Made by a program: the position numbers and the translations under genes. The notes under the pieces were generated by a model that saw nothing but the letters and a program-made list of their open reading frames with translations, ran no database searches and was not told where the DNA came from. This document shows, in pieces, positions 41,101 to 52,255 of a stretch of DNA of 64,000 nucleotides (its first letter is position 1; each line of letters starts with the position of its first letter). Source of the DNA: Closterium sp. NIES-65 (taxonomy: Eukaryota; Streptophyta; Zygnematophyceae; Desmidiales; Closteriaceae); assembly GCA_948144175.1 (NCBI GenBank), contig CANXME010002003.1, forward strand, positions 569,684 to 633,683, read 5' to 3'.

Positions 41101-44100
41101 TGCACGAACGGGTGAAGGAGAACCTTTGAGTCGACTCAAAAGTCGATTCAAACATGGGGCAGTGATTAACACTCACCTCCAGCAGGGTGTGGTGGTAGTC
41201 ACTAAGGAGCGACGACAGGAAGCGAGACACCGACTGCACGAACGGGTGAAGGAGACTTTTGAGTGACTCAAAAACAAACTAATCACTCACCTCCAGCAGC
41301 GTGTGGTGGTAGTCACTTAGAAGTGATGACAGGAAGCGAGACACCGACTGCACGAACGGGTGAAGGAGAACCTTCGCTGAAGGTTCCTCTCTGCCATCTG
41401 CTGCTGCTACTGCTTTTGCTGCTGCTGCTTCTGTTCCTGTTACTTCTGCTGCTGCGGATGATGATGATGATGACGATGGTCGTGCACAGGCAGTGGTTGG
41501 GAGGCGGCGCAGTGATTGGCAGATGAGCGGAAGCACAGATCTGATTGGCAGAAGCTGCTGCTGCAGCTGCTGATCTGGCAGACCGCCAGCTGGCGACGGT
41601 GATGAGAGCGGGTGAGGGAGAGTTGGAACTGAAGCCTGGAAGAGGAGGGAGACGATGGAGGAGGAGAGGGGGAGAACAGGGGACATGATGCGAGAGCAAG
41701 GAAGAATGAGAGAGAGGACGAGCGGGGGATGAGGATAGGACCTCATCGAACTGCACAGGGAGATGACGGTGGGAAAATAGTGTGGGACTCATGAACATTG
41801 GTCAGACAGCCACCGCAAGCATACCTTTTGGCAGAGGGTCCAAGCTTGCAGGGCGCTGTGCGTGACAGGTGTCACTCCCAGAGAGTGCCACGTGGGCCTG
41901 AGGGCCTCAACTCTCTCCTCCATCTCCTGCAGATTGTAAGACAGAGAGAGAGAGAGAAGGCGGCAGACAAGAAACACGGCCTTTACAAGGACCGCCCAGA
42001 CTGGGTGAAGTTTTTCCCACTAGCGGTCGAGACATACGGGTGCCCATGCCCCGAGTCAGTGGACTTCCTGAAACTCCTCGCAGAAACGGCTGCACGGCGG
42101 TTCTTCAACGCCGAGCCAACCTCCTACCAAGCTGCCAAGCTCTTACACCAATACCGGCAGCGGTGGTCGGTGGCTCTTCAACGGGGGCAGTCGATTGGGT
42201 ACCTGGAAAAGTGCAGCATAGCAGCAGCGGTTGAAAACCCGCTACTAGAGGCAGTGGGGGAGGCACCGTCCCTTGGGGACTGCCTCTCGGTTCTTGATCC
42301 TGCACTGGATCTTACTTAGAGGGTGTTGGGCTGCGGAGTGAATAGGAATTGTATTCTCTATTAGCCCCACGTACGTGATGACCCATACCTTGCATGTCTG
42401 TACACCTTGACTATCAATGAAAGGGCCATTAGAGAGAAGGGAAGAACAAACACGGTGTTATGTCAGAACAAGGTGGGGAAGAGCAATGAGGGGGGAGAGC
42501 AAGAGCACGACACAGGTGCCCTCTGAGCACATTCCTGAGTCGACTCAAAAATAGACTCACAATGCAGGTGCCCTCGGATCTGAGCAAGACACGGCTCAGA
42601 CGTGTCGTCTTTGTATTCTGTGCTTAGCTGAGCTGAGCTTACAGAGAGCAGGTCAATGAAAGAGGCCGAATCTGAGGGGTCACAGCAGGCGGACAGCAGC
42701 TGATGGTACAGAACAGAGACGCGTTCAGGCTGGCTTCAATGGGGCACCAGGACAGCAGCGGGCAGCGAGCAACAGGCATAGAGCAGGGCAAAAGAAGGCC
42801 GACAGCAGGCCGATAGCAGGCCGACAGCAACACAACAACAATTTCCCAAAGGGACTTACAAAGAGGAGGTCGATGGAAGAGGCTGAATCGGAGGGGTCAC
42901 AGCAGGCGGACAGCAGCTGATGGTACAGAGATGCGTTGAAGGTCGCTCGGGTGGGACACCAGGCACCAGGCAGCACCGGTAGCTGCTTCCCTTGCCTCAC
43001 ACCACCGCCAGCATTGTGGCTTGCTGCTGCGGCCAGTGCTGCTGCGGCCAGTGCTGCTGCGTTTCCTCTCCTGCCGCCCCAGGCGAATCCCCCCACCAGC
43101 AGCCAGCGCAGCTCGCTCAGCTTCCGGCTCCACTTGGCTTCGAAGGACGGCGGGGAGGTGATGAACTCGTGACCCTGGATGGGTGTGGGAGGGAGGGGGA
43201 GGGGAAGAGGGAGTGGGCTTGAATCAAAAGCAGCTCGCTCAGCTTCCGGCTCCACTTGGCTTCGAAGGAGGGCGGGGAGGTGATGAACACGTGACCCTGC
43301 ATGGGGGGAGAGGGATAGGGTGAGAGGGAGAGGAGCGAGTGAAATCGGTTGAGAGAGAAGGAGCAGAGGATAGGATCAGCCAGCGCAACTCGCTCAGCTT
43401 CCGGCTCCACTTGGCCTCAAAGGAGGGAGGCGAGGTGATGAACTCGTGACCCTGGAAAGGGAAAGGATGGCGAAAGTGGATTAAGGTGAAAGGGGAGGAG
43501 CAGAGGATAAAAAAAGCCAGCGAAGCTCGCAGCAGAGAAATGGTGAGGGGAAGAGGGAGGAGAAGAAGTCAGGGGAGAGAGATAGGGTGAGTGAAAATGA
43601 GTGGTAACTAGTGGGGGGTGGGGTGAGAGGGAAATGTGGGAAACGAGGGAAAATATGAAAAAGGGGGCAATGCAAGCTTTGTAATGAGTTTGGGCAGCTC
43701 TCACTCTGAGCACGTAAAAGACAGACTGGTGATATGAGTCTTTGAGGCGCCTAAAATAGAGGTTGGGCAGCTTTCACTGTGAGCTGAGCATCTATCAGAC
43801 GGACTGACTGATGATATGGGCGTGCAGGGGGTGCGCCGCGAGTGAGTCAGCGTCCAGCTCACCTTTACAAGTGCCAGCATGGCATCCAGGGCGGCTGCCA
43901 CCTCAGCACGATCATCCCCACCCTGTGCCTCCCCTCCTGCTCCTCCTGCTCCTCCCGCTCCTCCCTTTCCTGTGCCCTGTGGCTTTGCATTGCCTGTGGC
44001 GTCCAACAGCAGTTCTTGCAGCAGCTTCACCTGGAATGGGGGCGGAAAAGCGAAATGGTAGGGGATCATGCAGCGGTAGAGCCTGTGGGGCCAAAATGGA

Positions 44101-47100
44101 ATGAGGCAAGTCGACTGGAATTGTGGCACAAAGGAAAGTCCAGTGTTTACACCACACACACACATGCGGGCACGCACGCACACAAGCACACACACACACA
44201 CACACACACAAGCAAATACGGGACAATAACAAACAAAAACAAGAAGAGCAAGAGAAAAATACAGACTTGCACACCTGTCTGTGGTAGAAAGCTCTACGGA
44301 GGTCTGGCGACAGATTGGAGAATGACGCAGCGAGAGAAGAAGCAGCGGCCTTCAGAGCACCAACTCCAGGGGAGAAGGAGGAGGAAAGGGAGGCGGGGAT
44401 GGGGGAGAAGTGGAGGAGCAGGCAGAGCGGGAGCGGGAGGGGAGGAATGGCGGCAGCTGCTGCTGCTGCTGCTACACCGGTGAGCGGGCTGATGGGAGAT
44501 GGCATTTCGACGGTGTGTGATGGGGGTGGGAGGAAGAGGGCTGAGAGGACGAGAGCTTGGAGAGACTCGGGTACCTGTGGAAAAGGGGGAGAGGGAAGCA
44601 GGGAAGGGCAGGGGAAAGGAATGGAGAGAGAATGAAGAGAGGCAGGATGATCTGCTGCTGCTGCTGCTGCTGCTGCACCGATGAGGGGGCTGATGGGGGA
44701 TGGCATTTCGACGGTATGTGAGGGGGGTGGGAAGAAGAGGGCTGAGAGGAGGAGAGCGTGGAGAGACTCGGGTACCTGCCATAGGTGGGAGCGTGATGGG
44801 GAGATACCGGGGACGGAATAAGCACTTGCAGATTGAAAGTTGAAAAAAAAAACAACTCCTGGGGAGGAGAAAACATGGGAAGAACAGAGACTGGAAAGAA
44901 GCAGATGCATGCAGGGAAAGAATGGTAGGAAAAGGCAAGCGTACGGTAAGACAAGGCAGGAGAAGCGCCGATCACGTACCCCTAGTTGCTGCCGCATGCG
45001 AGCCAGCTCCGGGGACAGGGCTCCTCCTCCTCCCTCCCCTCCACTCCCATCCCCAATCCCCCTCTCTCCACCACCCCCACCACCACCACCGCCACCGCCA
45101 CCAGTACCACCAGCAGCAGCAATGCCAGCAGCAGGTTTGGCTCCCTTAAACTGCCCCACGTTGACCCCGACCTTCTTGGCAAAGCGGGACATGAAGCCGC
45201 CTGGGGACTTGGACTTGGGCTCTACGGGGGATTCAGGCCGCCAGGGCTTGCTCTTGCTGCTGCCGCTGCTGGCTGCACTGGTGGCACCAGGCGCTGGTGC
45301 AGACACAAGCCTGGAGTGGGCGGGGAGGGGAGAGGGACGCGGAGGAAGTAGACCTGATGAGAGCACAGATTTGGCTGCTTCGAGTTGAGTCGCCAGCTTC
45401 TTGCAAAAAGGAGTGTTTTGAGACGTCTCACGAGCACCAGCACCTCATGAGCGCTTGCTTGTGTCTCTTTCGAAAGCTCTCACTCTTGAAAAGTGACGCA
45501 AACTCACCCGGATTCCGCTGCTGCAAGCAGCAGCACCTCATAGGCACTTGCTTGAAGCTCCTCTGCTGTCAGCCCCGATGCCAGCTGGCGCAAAGGCCAC
45601 TTCAGCCGCCCCCTTGCTGAGCTGGCAGAGTCTCCATCTCTTGTGCCAGCTGGCGAGTCCTCGCCACCGCCCGCCACAAGCGTGGAAGACATCTCAGACG
45701 AATCCGAACACGAGGACGAATCAGACGATGCCACGTCATCATCGTCCTCGTCATCATTCCACCGCTCCCCATCAGTGCCAGGTGGCAGCTTCTTATTCGA
45801 TCCACCAGACCTCCAGGCAGATCCCAGGACGCTCCCCTTCCCTCCAGACTCCTCGGCTCTGCCTCTCCCACTCTCGCTCTTCTTGCTTCGTGGTTCCCCA
45901 ACAGGAGACTGGAAATCCAGCCGGGTTGGGACCGGTGGAGTAACCACAGCTGCAGAAGCCGCAGCAGAAGCAGCAGCAGCACTCCCACCGCCACTCATCT
46001 GCACATCAGCACCTGCTGCATTACCAAACCCATGCCCGCTGCTGGCCACAGAAACCCCACCAGCACTGCCACCACCCCTGCTATTAACAGCCGACTCACG
46101 CCCCCCACCTGTTCCACTACTTGTCACACTCTCCGAACCATATCTATGTGGTGATGGGCCATGGGAATAGGGAGCGTAGGTCTGTGCATCTACAGGAGGA
46201 GTGCCAGCAGCAAGAGGAGGGCCTCCTGCTGCCAGAGTAGCCGCACCGAGGGCACTCAGAGCAGCTGCAGCTGCTGCCGATCGGGGAGCAGAAGATCGGT
46301 GGGAAGAAGCAGGGCTCCTGTTGCCTCCTGTAGGGGAGGGAGGAGGGTAGAGTGGTTCAGGCGGTGGCGAGCAGGGTTCGTATCGAGTTTCAGGCCGTGG
46401 TGAAGGCTCGGCGGAAATAGGACTCCTGCTGCCTCCGACAGGGGAAGGAGGAGGATAGAGTGGTTCACGCGGTGGGGTTTGGGCATACTGAGGTGATGGT
46501 TGGGAGGGAGCAGGGCTCCTGCTGGCGCTTGCAGGTGAACGAGGGGAGAGTGGCTGAGGGGAACGAATCTGATACGGAGTACGAGCAGGGCTGTCAGGAC
46601 CTTGCAGCTGCAGCGATGAAGGCTTTTCTTGTGTTGGTGTCTTGACAGGGCTCGAATTCAGTGGCCGGATGGGGTTTGGACTTGGGGTACCCATAACATC
46701 GTGTGGAAACCCCGATGCTGAGGCGTTTGGGTGATTTAAACTGGACGGTGATGCTGGGGAGGGCTTACCTGGGGAAGGCTGGCCTCCCCAAGCTGCTGCT
46801 GCATCTGGTGCACCTCCTGCTGCTGCTGAAGCTTCCCTAGCAGCAACACCCGCAGCAACTGCTGCTGCTGCTGCTGCGGCTCCAGCTGCTTCTGGTCTGC
46901 GCGTTGATCCCTGGGACAGGGCGTACATGGAGTGAACAGAAGAGGGCTTTTGGTTTTCATGATCAATGGCCCCTGCTGCCGCTACTGCTGCTGGTGCTGC
47001 TGCTTCTGCTGCAGTTCCAGCTGCTCCAGCTGCTTCTGGTGTGCCCGGTGAGCCCTGGGAGAGGGCGTACATGGAGTGAACAGAAGAGGCAGAGGAAGAG

Positions 47101-48662
47101 TAAGCCATAAACACCGAAGCTGATTCCACCGACCCTGCCACTGCCACTCTCTCCCGTGCTCCATCGCTCCCTCCTACGCTTTCCCTCAGTCCTCTTCCTC
47201 CTGCGTCTTCTCCCCCTCCTCCTCCTCTTCCTCTTACTCCTGCCGCCCCTGCCGCTGCTGCTGCTGCCGCTGCTGCTGCTTCTGCTTCTGCCGCTGCTGC
47301 TGCTGCCGCTTCTGCTGCTCCCTCTCCGAACCTTTCCCCCTCACACTCCAAGCCACTCGCGCCCACTTGTCCCCATCCCCCCCAGTTCAGCGCCCCTGTC
47401 ACATCTGTCCCTGTGGAGCAGCGAACATCACTCTCAGTGGAATAGCCTTCAGGTGACGACGCGAATGGAGTGGCAAACAGCTTCTTGGCTAGTTGTTGCG
47501 CCTTAGGCTTGACTGGGGGAGGCGAATCTGGGGTATGCTGCTGGGCTGGGGGAGAGAGCGGGAAGAGAGGCCGAGGGGGGGCTAGGAGGGTCTCTGGCTC
47601 GGCTCTGGCTGGTGGTTTTGCACGTCCTGCTCCCCAACCTCCCCGTGCTGCTCCTCCGACTGCTGCTCCGCCTGCTGCTGCTGCTTCTGCTGCTGCTGCT
47701 GCTGAATCGGATGCGTGAGTTTTAGAAGATTGGTTCGGGACACGATCGGGAGCAGCTGAAGGGACAGCAGCACGGAACGACGGCGCCGCGGGAGCAGGAG
47801 GAGCGTATGCAGCAGCAGAGGCGAAGTCTGAGGCTGGCCGGGGATGGTGGGGTTCAGGAGGCAGGCGAGGAGGAGCAGAAAACTCTGGAACTGTGCGAGA
47901 GGGGACTGGAAAGGCGGGAGCGAGGCGAGCAGGCGGAGGGCCGGAGGGCTCTGTGGACGAGAGAATGACTGTGGAGGCTGTGACGAAGTCTGCCTGGGAG
48001 GCGGAGTTGAGTGGGATGCGGAGAGGTTGAGAGGCAACAGGAATTAGGTTGGTTTTGAGCTTCGTTTCCCTGTGGCCCACTGGATCAGATCTGAAGCCGA
48101 GCATCCAATCGTGTACAGGAGTCAAGAACATACTACCGCAGTTATCATGATATACAGCCATTTGAGACATTGAATGAAAGAAACACGAGGAAGACGAGTC
48201 CAGCTCTCACCTCACCCCTCGGAGTGACCGTTGGTTGGGCTGAAATGGCTGCTTTTATATCCACGCGCGTCCCTGAAAGGTCGAACGGAAGCAGTATGCA
48301 TCAAGAGCCGATACGAAAAGGTCGAACAAACGAATAAGGTCTTCACGGGTACAGACCCGACGATAACAGAGCAAACCTTCGTAACGAATATGAGTCGGAA
48401 AGTAGGCGAAGCGCCATTCAACGCACTCACAACTCATTCAACCGGTGTAGCCTAGAAGAAGGCGAAGGCGAATCCTACAATGAAACTTGTGTTGTGTACC
48501 TGACGTAGCGCACCATAGGATGTAATCCACATTGATTCTGTCCAGGTCCGAATCTGCCCAGCCAGTCGCCGCTAGCGACGTTAATAGGTTTGAGAGCAGC
48601 AAGCGTCGGTCTCTCCGTACGCGGTACAGCTCTGCTTCGAGATTCGCTACTGTTTCCATCAT
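32187..48662 (-). CDS. PATROL1: PATROL1-like MUN-domain (DUF810/unc-13 type) protein
   Basis: About 21 exons on the minus strand. Exon 1 (48500-48662) encodes ELYRVRRDRRLLLSNLL and DLDRINVDYILWCA, the conserved N terminus of the plant family. A long Pro/Ala/Ser-rich exon (ending 45508) leads to TAEELQASAYEVLLLAAAES. Conserved segments follow in family order, including PESLQALVLSALFLPP (about 44575), DPVMKRLFSAWVSAQQQKLH (about 37224), DDLKLPPPPLTRFKEDLA (about 35070), VVRWDLREAFLEELYR (about 33610), ETVSDSLRDRVVTSLLHSVL (about 33370), EGLLRVLLDGGPLRVFAQSD (about 33080), EFFVANGNGLPQEVV (about 32685) and a last exon ending REASKFLKKHMHLPKS. In Arabidopsis the protein promotes delivery of a proton pump to the plasma membrane through tethering or exocytosis. 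Exon boundaries are approximate because many exons have extra copies. Confidence 0.82.
32805..33035 (-). repeat. Duplicated exon segment and intron repeat in the PATROL1-like gene
   Basis: The 3' part of the exon encoding YDALEDDLRILK occurs at about 32853-32892 and again at 32983-33028 (the copy continuous with LLDGG). A nearby 22-bp intron repeat (ctctcatgtgatatcacccc) is at about 32785 and 32829. Confidence 0.7.
34655..34745. repeat. 14-bp minisatellite in the PATROL1-like intron
   Basis: About six copies of a 14-bp unit (agaagagagggtgc). Confidence 0.9.
35321..35953. mobile_element. 633-bp foldback (long inverted repeat) element in an intron
   Basis: The left arm (from 35321) and right arm (to 35953) are inverted copies of about 310 bp each, meeting near 35637, with roughly 90% identity by eye. 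Outer ends read gttgttgctgcaaacatg and its complement. No transposase is encoded and no clear target duplication was found. It resembles a foldback or long-TIR non-autonomous DNA element. Transcribed as part of the PATROL1-like pre-mRNA it would fold into a long hairpin. Confidence 0.85.
36312..36430. repeat. Two near-palindromes with GAGTCACTC centre in duplicated sequence
   Basis: Near-palindromes of 27-29 bp (arms GTGACTT...AAAAGTCAC, centre GAGTCACTC) at 36312-36340 and 36404-36430 lie in an approximately 92-bp direct duplication that also repeats aggagcaaca-ggaggag and gttggtgct. A variant of the dispersed palindrome family. Confidence 0.7.
37500..38300 (-). repeat. Multiple copies of PATROL1-like exon segments
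   Basis: The exon segment FLSVVSELHPDCCK occurs at about 37985-37930, again near 38100-38045, and degraded near 38260-38210. The downstream part (QIASELNAYQ, and the RRVQQVVQGE-like region) is repeated at about 37815, 37650-37768 and 37515-37550. I take the copy at about 37784-37987, which is continuous through KVFYAVDAFDRRVQQVVQG, as the functional exon. Confidence 0.7.
38456..39452. mobile_element. hAT-like MITE, 981 bp, with 8-bp target duplication
   Basis: The element 38464-39444 has terminal inverted repeats of 18 bp (CTATGATGCGAAAGACGC and complement). It is flanked by the 8-bp duplication CCCCAGGC at 38456-38463 and 39445-39452. Sub-terminal regions carry many GGACGC/GCGTCC repeats in both orientations. 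An 8-bp target duplication is typical of the hAT superfamily. Inside, a short open frame from an ATG at 38903 (MASSSNPTSSNASRDVHAED...) ends after about 43 codons and may be the remnant of a transposase N terminus. A poly-C run of about 27 lies at 39230-39257. Confidence 0.9.
40430..40525 (-). pseudogene. Copy of a PATROL1-like exon (GASADGLAALE)
   Basis: The exon encoding SSGASADGLAALESALDSYL at about 40225-40349 has an upstream copy at about 40430-40520 reading TGASADGLAALEFALDSFVL with its own splice context. Confidence 0.7.
40695..41345 (-). repeat. Palindrome-linked tandem copies of a PATROL1-like exon end
   Basis: The exon end encoding VQSVSRFLSSLLSDYHHTLLE, with its splice donor, is present in at least five copies, plus a shorter fragment at about 40693. 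Three are exact 134-bp units, and TTTGAGTCGACTCAAA lies at the unit junctions at 40857-40872, 40991-41006 and 41125-41140. A variant (TTTTGAGTGACTCAAAAA) at 41257-41274 separates them from the full exon (about 41292-41636). Confidence 0.9.
41935..42319 (+). pseudogene. Retroelement-derived ORF fragment in a PATROL1-like intron
   Basis: A plus-strand open frame encodes about 125 protein-like residues, including DRPDWVKFFPLAVETYGC and YRQRWSVALQRGQ, ending at TAG 42317-42319. The pattern (a 'PLAVETYG' motif, then a 'RWSVALQRG' motif near the C terminus) recalls the C-terminal end of reverse-transcriptase proteins of some non-LTR retroelements in algae; I cannot confirm this without a search. 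It is antisense to the host gene and would be a 5'-truncated insertion. Confidence 0.45.
42505..42595. repeat. GAGTCGACTC palindrome between short direct repeats
   Basis: The core GAGTCGACTC at 42537-42546, continued by aaaa, lies between two copies of caggtgccctc (about 42513 and 42564), each followed by a variant of tctgagca. Confidence 0.6.
43115..43460 (-). repeat. Three copies of a PATROL1-like exon start
   Basis: The exon start encoding GHEFITSPPSFEAKWSRKL is present at about 43116-43175 (functional, continuing into RWLLVGGF), 43230-43300 (FITSPPSFEAKW, with VFITS) and about 43395-43455. The two upstream copies are truncated. Confidence 0.75.
43685..43825. repeat. Degenerate GAGGCGCCT palindrome between duplicated segments
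   Basis: tttgaggcgcctaaaa at about 43741-43756 lies between two similar segments of about 55 bp, each starting ttgggcagct and ending near gatatg (about 43690-43738 and 43765-43820). Confidence 0.65.
44685..44780 (-). pseudogene. Copy of the PATROL1-like PESL exon
   Basis: Minus strand reads VPESLHALLLSALFFPPPSH, a copy of the exon at about 44274-44576 (VPESLQALVLSALFLPPPSH), including the microsatellite-coded Ala run but lacking the rest of the exon. Confidence 0.75.
45400..45560. repeat. GAGACGTCTC half-palindrome beside an exon-end duplication
   Basis: gagtgttttgagacgtctca at 45411-45430 shares its left arm with the 2319-2364 palindrome. It is followed by a diverged copy (about 45435-45465, cagcacctcatgagcgcttg) of the exon end at about 45530-45560 (cagcacctcataggcacttg). 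Confidence 0.6.
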
Positions 48663-49015
48663 GCGAAACGCATCAGGTGGATCAGAGGTGAATACTAAAC
48701 GTCGCGAAGGCTGCTACCAACTTCGGACTCGAACTTACACTGAGATCCTCACTTCGCCAGTCTCTATACTACTAATATAGGAACATTCGACACCAAAATA
48801 GTACAACTACTGGGCATTGCGTTGACTTCTGTGATGCTCCAACACGGTACGGCACCCCAAGTGGTATGGTCAGGTCAAGCGAGATTTGATGCCAGACCGC
48901 GAATGTGACAGCCAAGTGAAATCTGACTCTTCACAAACACATCTCCAGATTATCTATAACTGAATTATGTCATTCCTCTTGGCAAAAAAGCATATCACAT
49001 TAAACTGAATTAAAG
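48663..49015. other. Intergenic region between PATROL1-like and protease genes
   Basis: About 350 bp, moderately AT-rich, no gene seen. It should hold the PATROL1-like promoter and the protease 3' UTR end. Confidence 0.5.
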
Positions 49016-51342
49016 TTAGGCAGTTTTACAATCCAGAGTCTGAAACCCCATCTTTCTTGCCCCTCTATCATACACAACCAGCTTGTTACGCATAGCTACA
49101 TCTGCATGCACAAATTTGGAAAGCATGTCAGACGAGAGCCAAAACGCTAAGGCATGGGTGCGAGAGATGAAGATTCCTCAGTATCATACCTCCAATTATG
49201 GTAATAGGTTGGCCCACAACACTGTTCGAGTCGTACACACAGAAGCACACCAAATTGTCCTGCAGGCCAGCAAAAAACAAAAACAAAACAAAAAACAAAA
49301 AAAACAAAGCAAACAAACAGCGTTATCTCAGCAAATACTACACACACCATATGGTAGCAGGCAGGGCGTGGGTACTCACAAACAGCCATAGGTAGTTCTG
49401 GGGTGGTAACTCCAGGTTGGCACCATTCATCACAATTGCCACTGTCGGGAATGCTGACTGCAATGTTGCTGTATCACTGGAGTAGAACACAGTGGTATGC
49501 TTAGTACATAAACAGAATGACATGCATAAAAAACTGAAGACAAGACAAATACCTTGAAGAGACATTGTAGCACAGATTCAATACAGATGCAACATTCCCA
49601 CCAGCCAGCTGATTGATTTCTTCCTGAGAAAGTCTTTGAGCTTTCCCATCAACAGCTTGGATAACCTGCATCGAATAAAGTTCATGACCCAATGATAATC
49701 AAGAACACCCAACAGACATGAAAAATTGAAGGCGAAGGGCATGAAAACCTTAAAGAGAACCTACTGCTTCTCTGAGGGGAGTGTACGCTGCTTCTGGGAG
49801 CGTGAGCGCAGTGCTGCCACTGTCAATGATACCACCAGTTCCAGAAAATGTGCCAGCAGGAATTTGCAGATCCATACCATTCACCTGAATACCAAATATC
49901 GTCACATTGTACACCCTGCACATCAACACACACACACATGTCAGAGAGAACAAACGGGTCCAGCCTGGACCTGGACATTTGTGACATAGTTACTTACGTG
50001 GTGTCATTCCCCATAGGGACAAACTGCATGCTCGAGTCAGCCATAGGAGGCGCGCCAAAGGTTATAAATCCGCCACCATCCTCTCCACCCAAACAATGTG
50101 AGATTATATTTCCCTGAAGAACTCCCTCTTGCGCTAGCTGTGAAGGAATGGATAGAGGGCTTTGGCCAAGGCCAACCAGGCCAATCAAGGGATCTTTGAG
50201 AAGCCCTTGGGACTCATGGAAGTCACAACTGAAAGCAACAACCGGGGGGTTAGTTATCTGGTCCGCATATGATGTAAACTATCCAAAACATAACTCTGAT
50301 TACCCAAAGGCAACCGGTGCTGATATTTCTGCTGGGCGGCCAGGGAGAGTCAAGACATCACGCATCACAACTCCACCCGTGTAGCTTCCATCACCATAGA
50401 TGACAGCATAATTGCAGCGACTTGTGCCACTGGGTCTGTTCAAACACGATGTTGTGAAAACTCTAACCACACACCTGAATCAAGCGAGAGATGAATAAAT
50501 AAGTTCCACATACCCGCATCCAGCAATGCAACGACCTCGAACTCCCAGCCTCGTGCAGCCGATTCCACACCCCGCCCGATATGGACCAGCGCAAGTGGTC
50601 TCATTGATCGCCTTGCACTCAGCACAATCAATCCTCTGACGAGTCGTTGACTGTTGAGCATTGAACGACCGAGCCTGAAATGTAGAACAACGTGGAAGTC
50701 AGGTCTTTGCCATCATGCAAATTCTTATGCTTTCGAACAAATCCCTTACTCTTGTATCTGGAGGGCAGTTTGCACAGCCAGTACACCTGACCCACAACAG
50801 GTCGCTTCCAGTGTCAATGATGGTGTTCAATGATTCTTTCTGAGAACCCAGCTGCAGTGTAACGTAATAGGACCTGTTGAAACGGGCTGCGTCAGGACAC
50901 ATATGTAGATCATATTCGAAGAATAAACGGACGACTGGTGACCTACCCCAGTTGCTCAACGCCTCCATTGATCGGAAGGGTTGATTCCTGACCTCCTCCC
51001 TGAAGCCTTCTAGATCCGGAAGTCTTAGCTCCCTGTGCAGAATCAGACAAATAACAAGTGAAGGCATTGAATAACGGAACAGATACTGTTGAAGGATGGA
51101 GCGTGCCAGGTAGGCATCAGCACCTTGCGAATGCGTCTCAAAATAACCGCTGCTCGTGATTGCGTCTGCTTTTCCAGCCACTGTTTGTAAGAGCCGAAGG
51201 TCATAGGCCGGTTATCTGCTGAAACTGTGTGCTGATGGCGAAGCTTGAACGTGAATACTGAACCTTCCTGCACGGAGCCATAGCTAAACGGAAGAAAAGC
51301 AAGGACGCAGAGCAGCGGGAATAGCAAGCCACAGGAGCCCAT
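49016..51342 (-). CDS. Secreted pepsin-like (A1 family) aspartic protease
   Basis: Eleven exons on the minus strand. The start (MGSCGLLFPLLCVLAFLPF...) is a clear signal peptide. A propeptide-like region precedes the first catalytic motif IIDTGSDLLWV (exon about 50752-50877). The second catalytic motif, GGIIDSGSTALTLPE, is in the exon at about 49765-49916. A Cys-rich insertion after the first aspartate (WVRCTGCANC, CAECKAINETTC, GCGIGC) and YGDGSYTGG are typical of plant A1 proteases of the nepenthesin/aspartyl-protease-like group. The last exon (49016-49131) ends NKLVVYDRGARKMGFQTLDC..., the family's usual C-terminal strand. Both aspartates are intact. The substrate cannot be inferred; secretion or the vacuole is expected. 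Confidence 0.88.
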
Positions 51343-52032
51343 GGTGACTCGAGGATGGCGAAGAACTCAAGAGGCGTGAGTGATCGGGACAAGCTACTGG
51401 CTGCTAAAATACTACAGCAGGGAGGTAGCCTTGACTGAGGACGGAATGACCTGAAAAGGGTACGATCGTTGAGGACGAATGGCAACGTCGAGAAAACGCA
51501 GTTGATGCTTACATTGAACCATTACCTTTCTAGGCTCCTCGCGTCACAGCTGGGAATGCGCGCTTCGGAACCGGGGTCGTTCCAGGCTGGATCGAAGTGA
51601 CTCGCGTGACGGGAACAGAGGAGCAAGGTCGTGATTGGTGAGGTAAGGATTCAATCCATGGTAGAGGTAATCAGTAGGAAGCAGAAACGGAAAAAGCTCA
51701 GTGAGGTGAGGATGCGGAGGAATCCTCGGTCAACTCAATTGAGGAGCTGCAGTGTTGGCAGGCATGCAGGTGATCGGTATTGACCGTGTAAAAGCTGCTC
51801 TTGTTATATGCTACAGTTTTGCAAATAGAAAAACTGCTTCCAGATGCAATTCAGAAGAAACACCACAATGTTTAGCACCACAACAATGTTTAGCCGAATC
51901 CATGGTAAAACTACTTTCCCATATTCCCTTTATGGGAAATGTGAAATACCGTACATAACTTTAAAACAGTATGAAATGGTACATCATAATGTTAGTGAGA
52001 CAGCGAATGAACATACATAGGGATAAAAGTAG
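51343..52032. other. 5' flank of the protease gene up to the LTR element
   Basis: No supported gene; AT-rich from about 51780. A short repeat, tttagcaccacaacaatgtttagc, is noted at 51870-51895. Confidence 0.5.
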
Positions 52033-52037
52033 CAACC

Positions 52038-52255
52038 TGTCAAAATATGTTATTCATATTTATATAATTGTCTGTAGTGTTAGTGTAGTTATGTTTCCCG
52101 TTTGGTGGTGCACCTCATTACCCTAGTTCTTGCCTATATCTTTGTACCTTTGCTCTTTATTGAACCCTTCTTCACTCTCGACTTTTCAACTTGCTCGATA
52201 CTCAACTCACTCGACCTACTAGCTATGGCTCCTTAGCCTTGCTAGATCTTTCACA
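52038..52255 (+). repeat. 5' LTR of the outer non-autonomous element
   Basis: 218 bp, TGTCAAAATATG...TTTCACA. Its first 135 bp match 53348-53482 with one noticed difference, and its last 90 bp match 61761-61847 with a few. Confidence 0.92.

Noticed and set aside
44160..44215. (AC)n tract as a regulatory element
   Set aside because: Simple dinucleotide microsatellite in an intron; no evidence of function.
47156..47506. Leu-rich plus-strand ORF that looks like a membrane protein
   Set aside because: It is the antisense of the Ala/Pro-rich PATROL1-like exon; poly-Leu arises from reading GCX/CTG repeats on the wrong strand.
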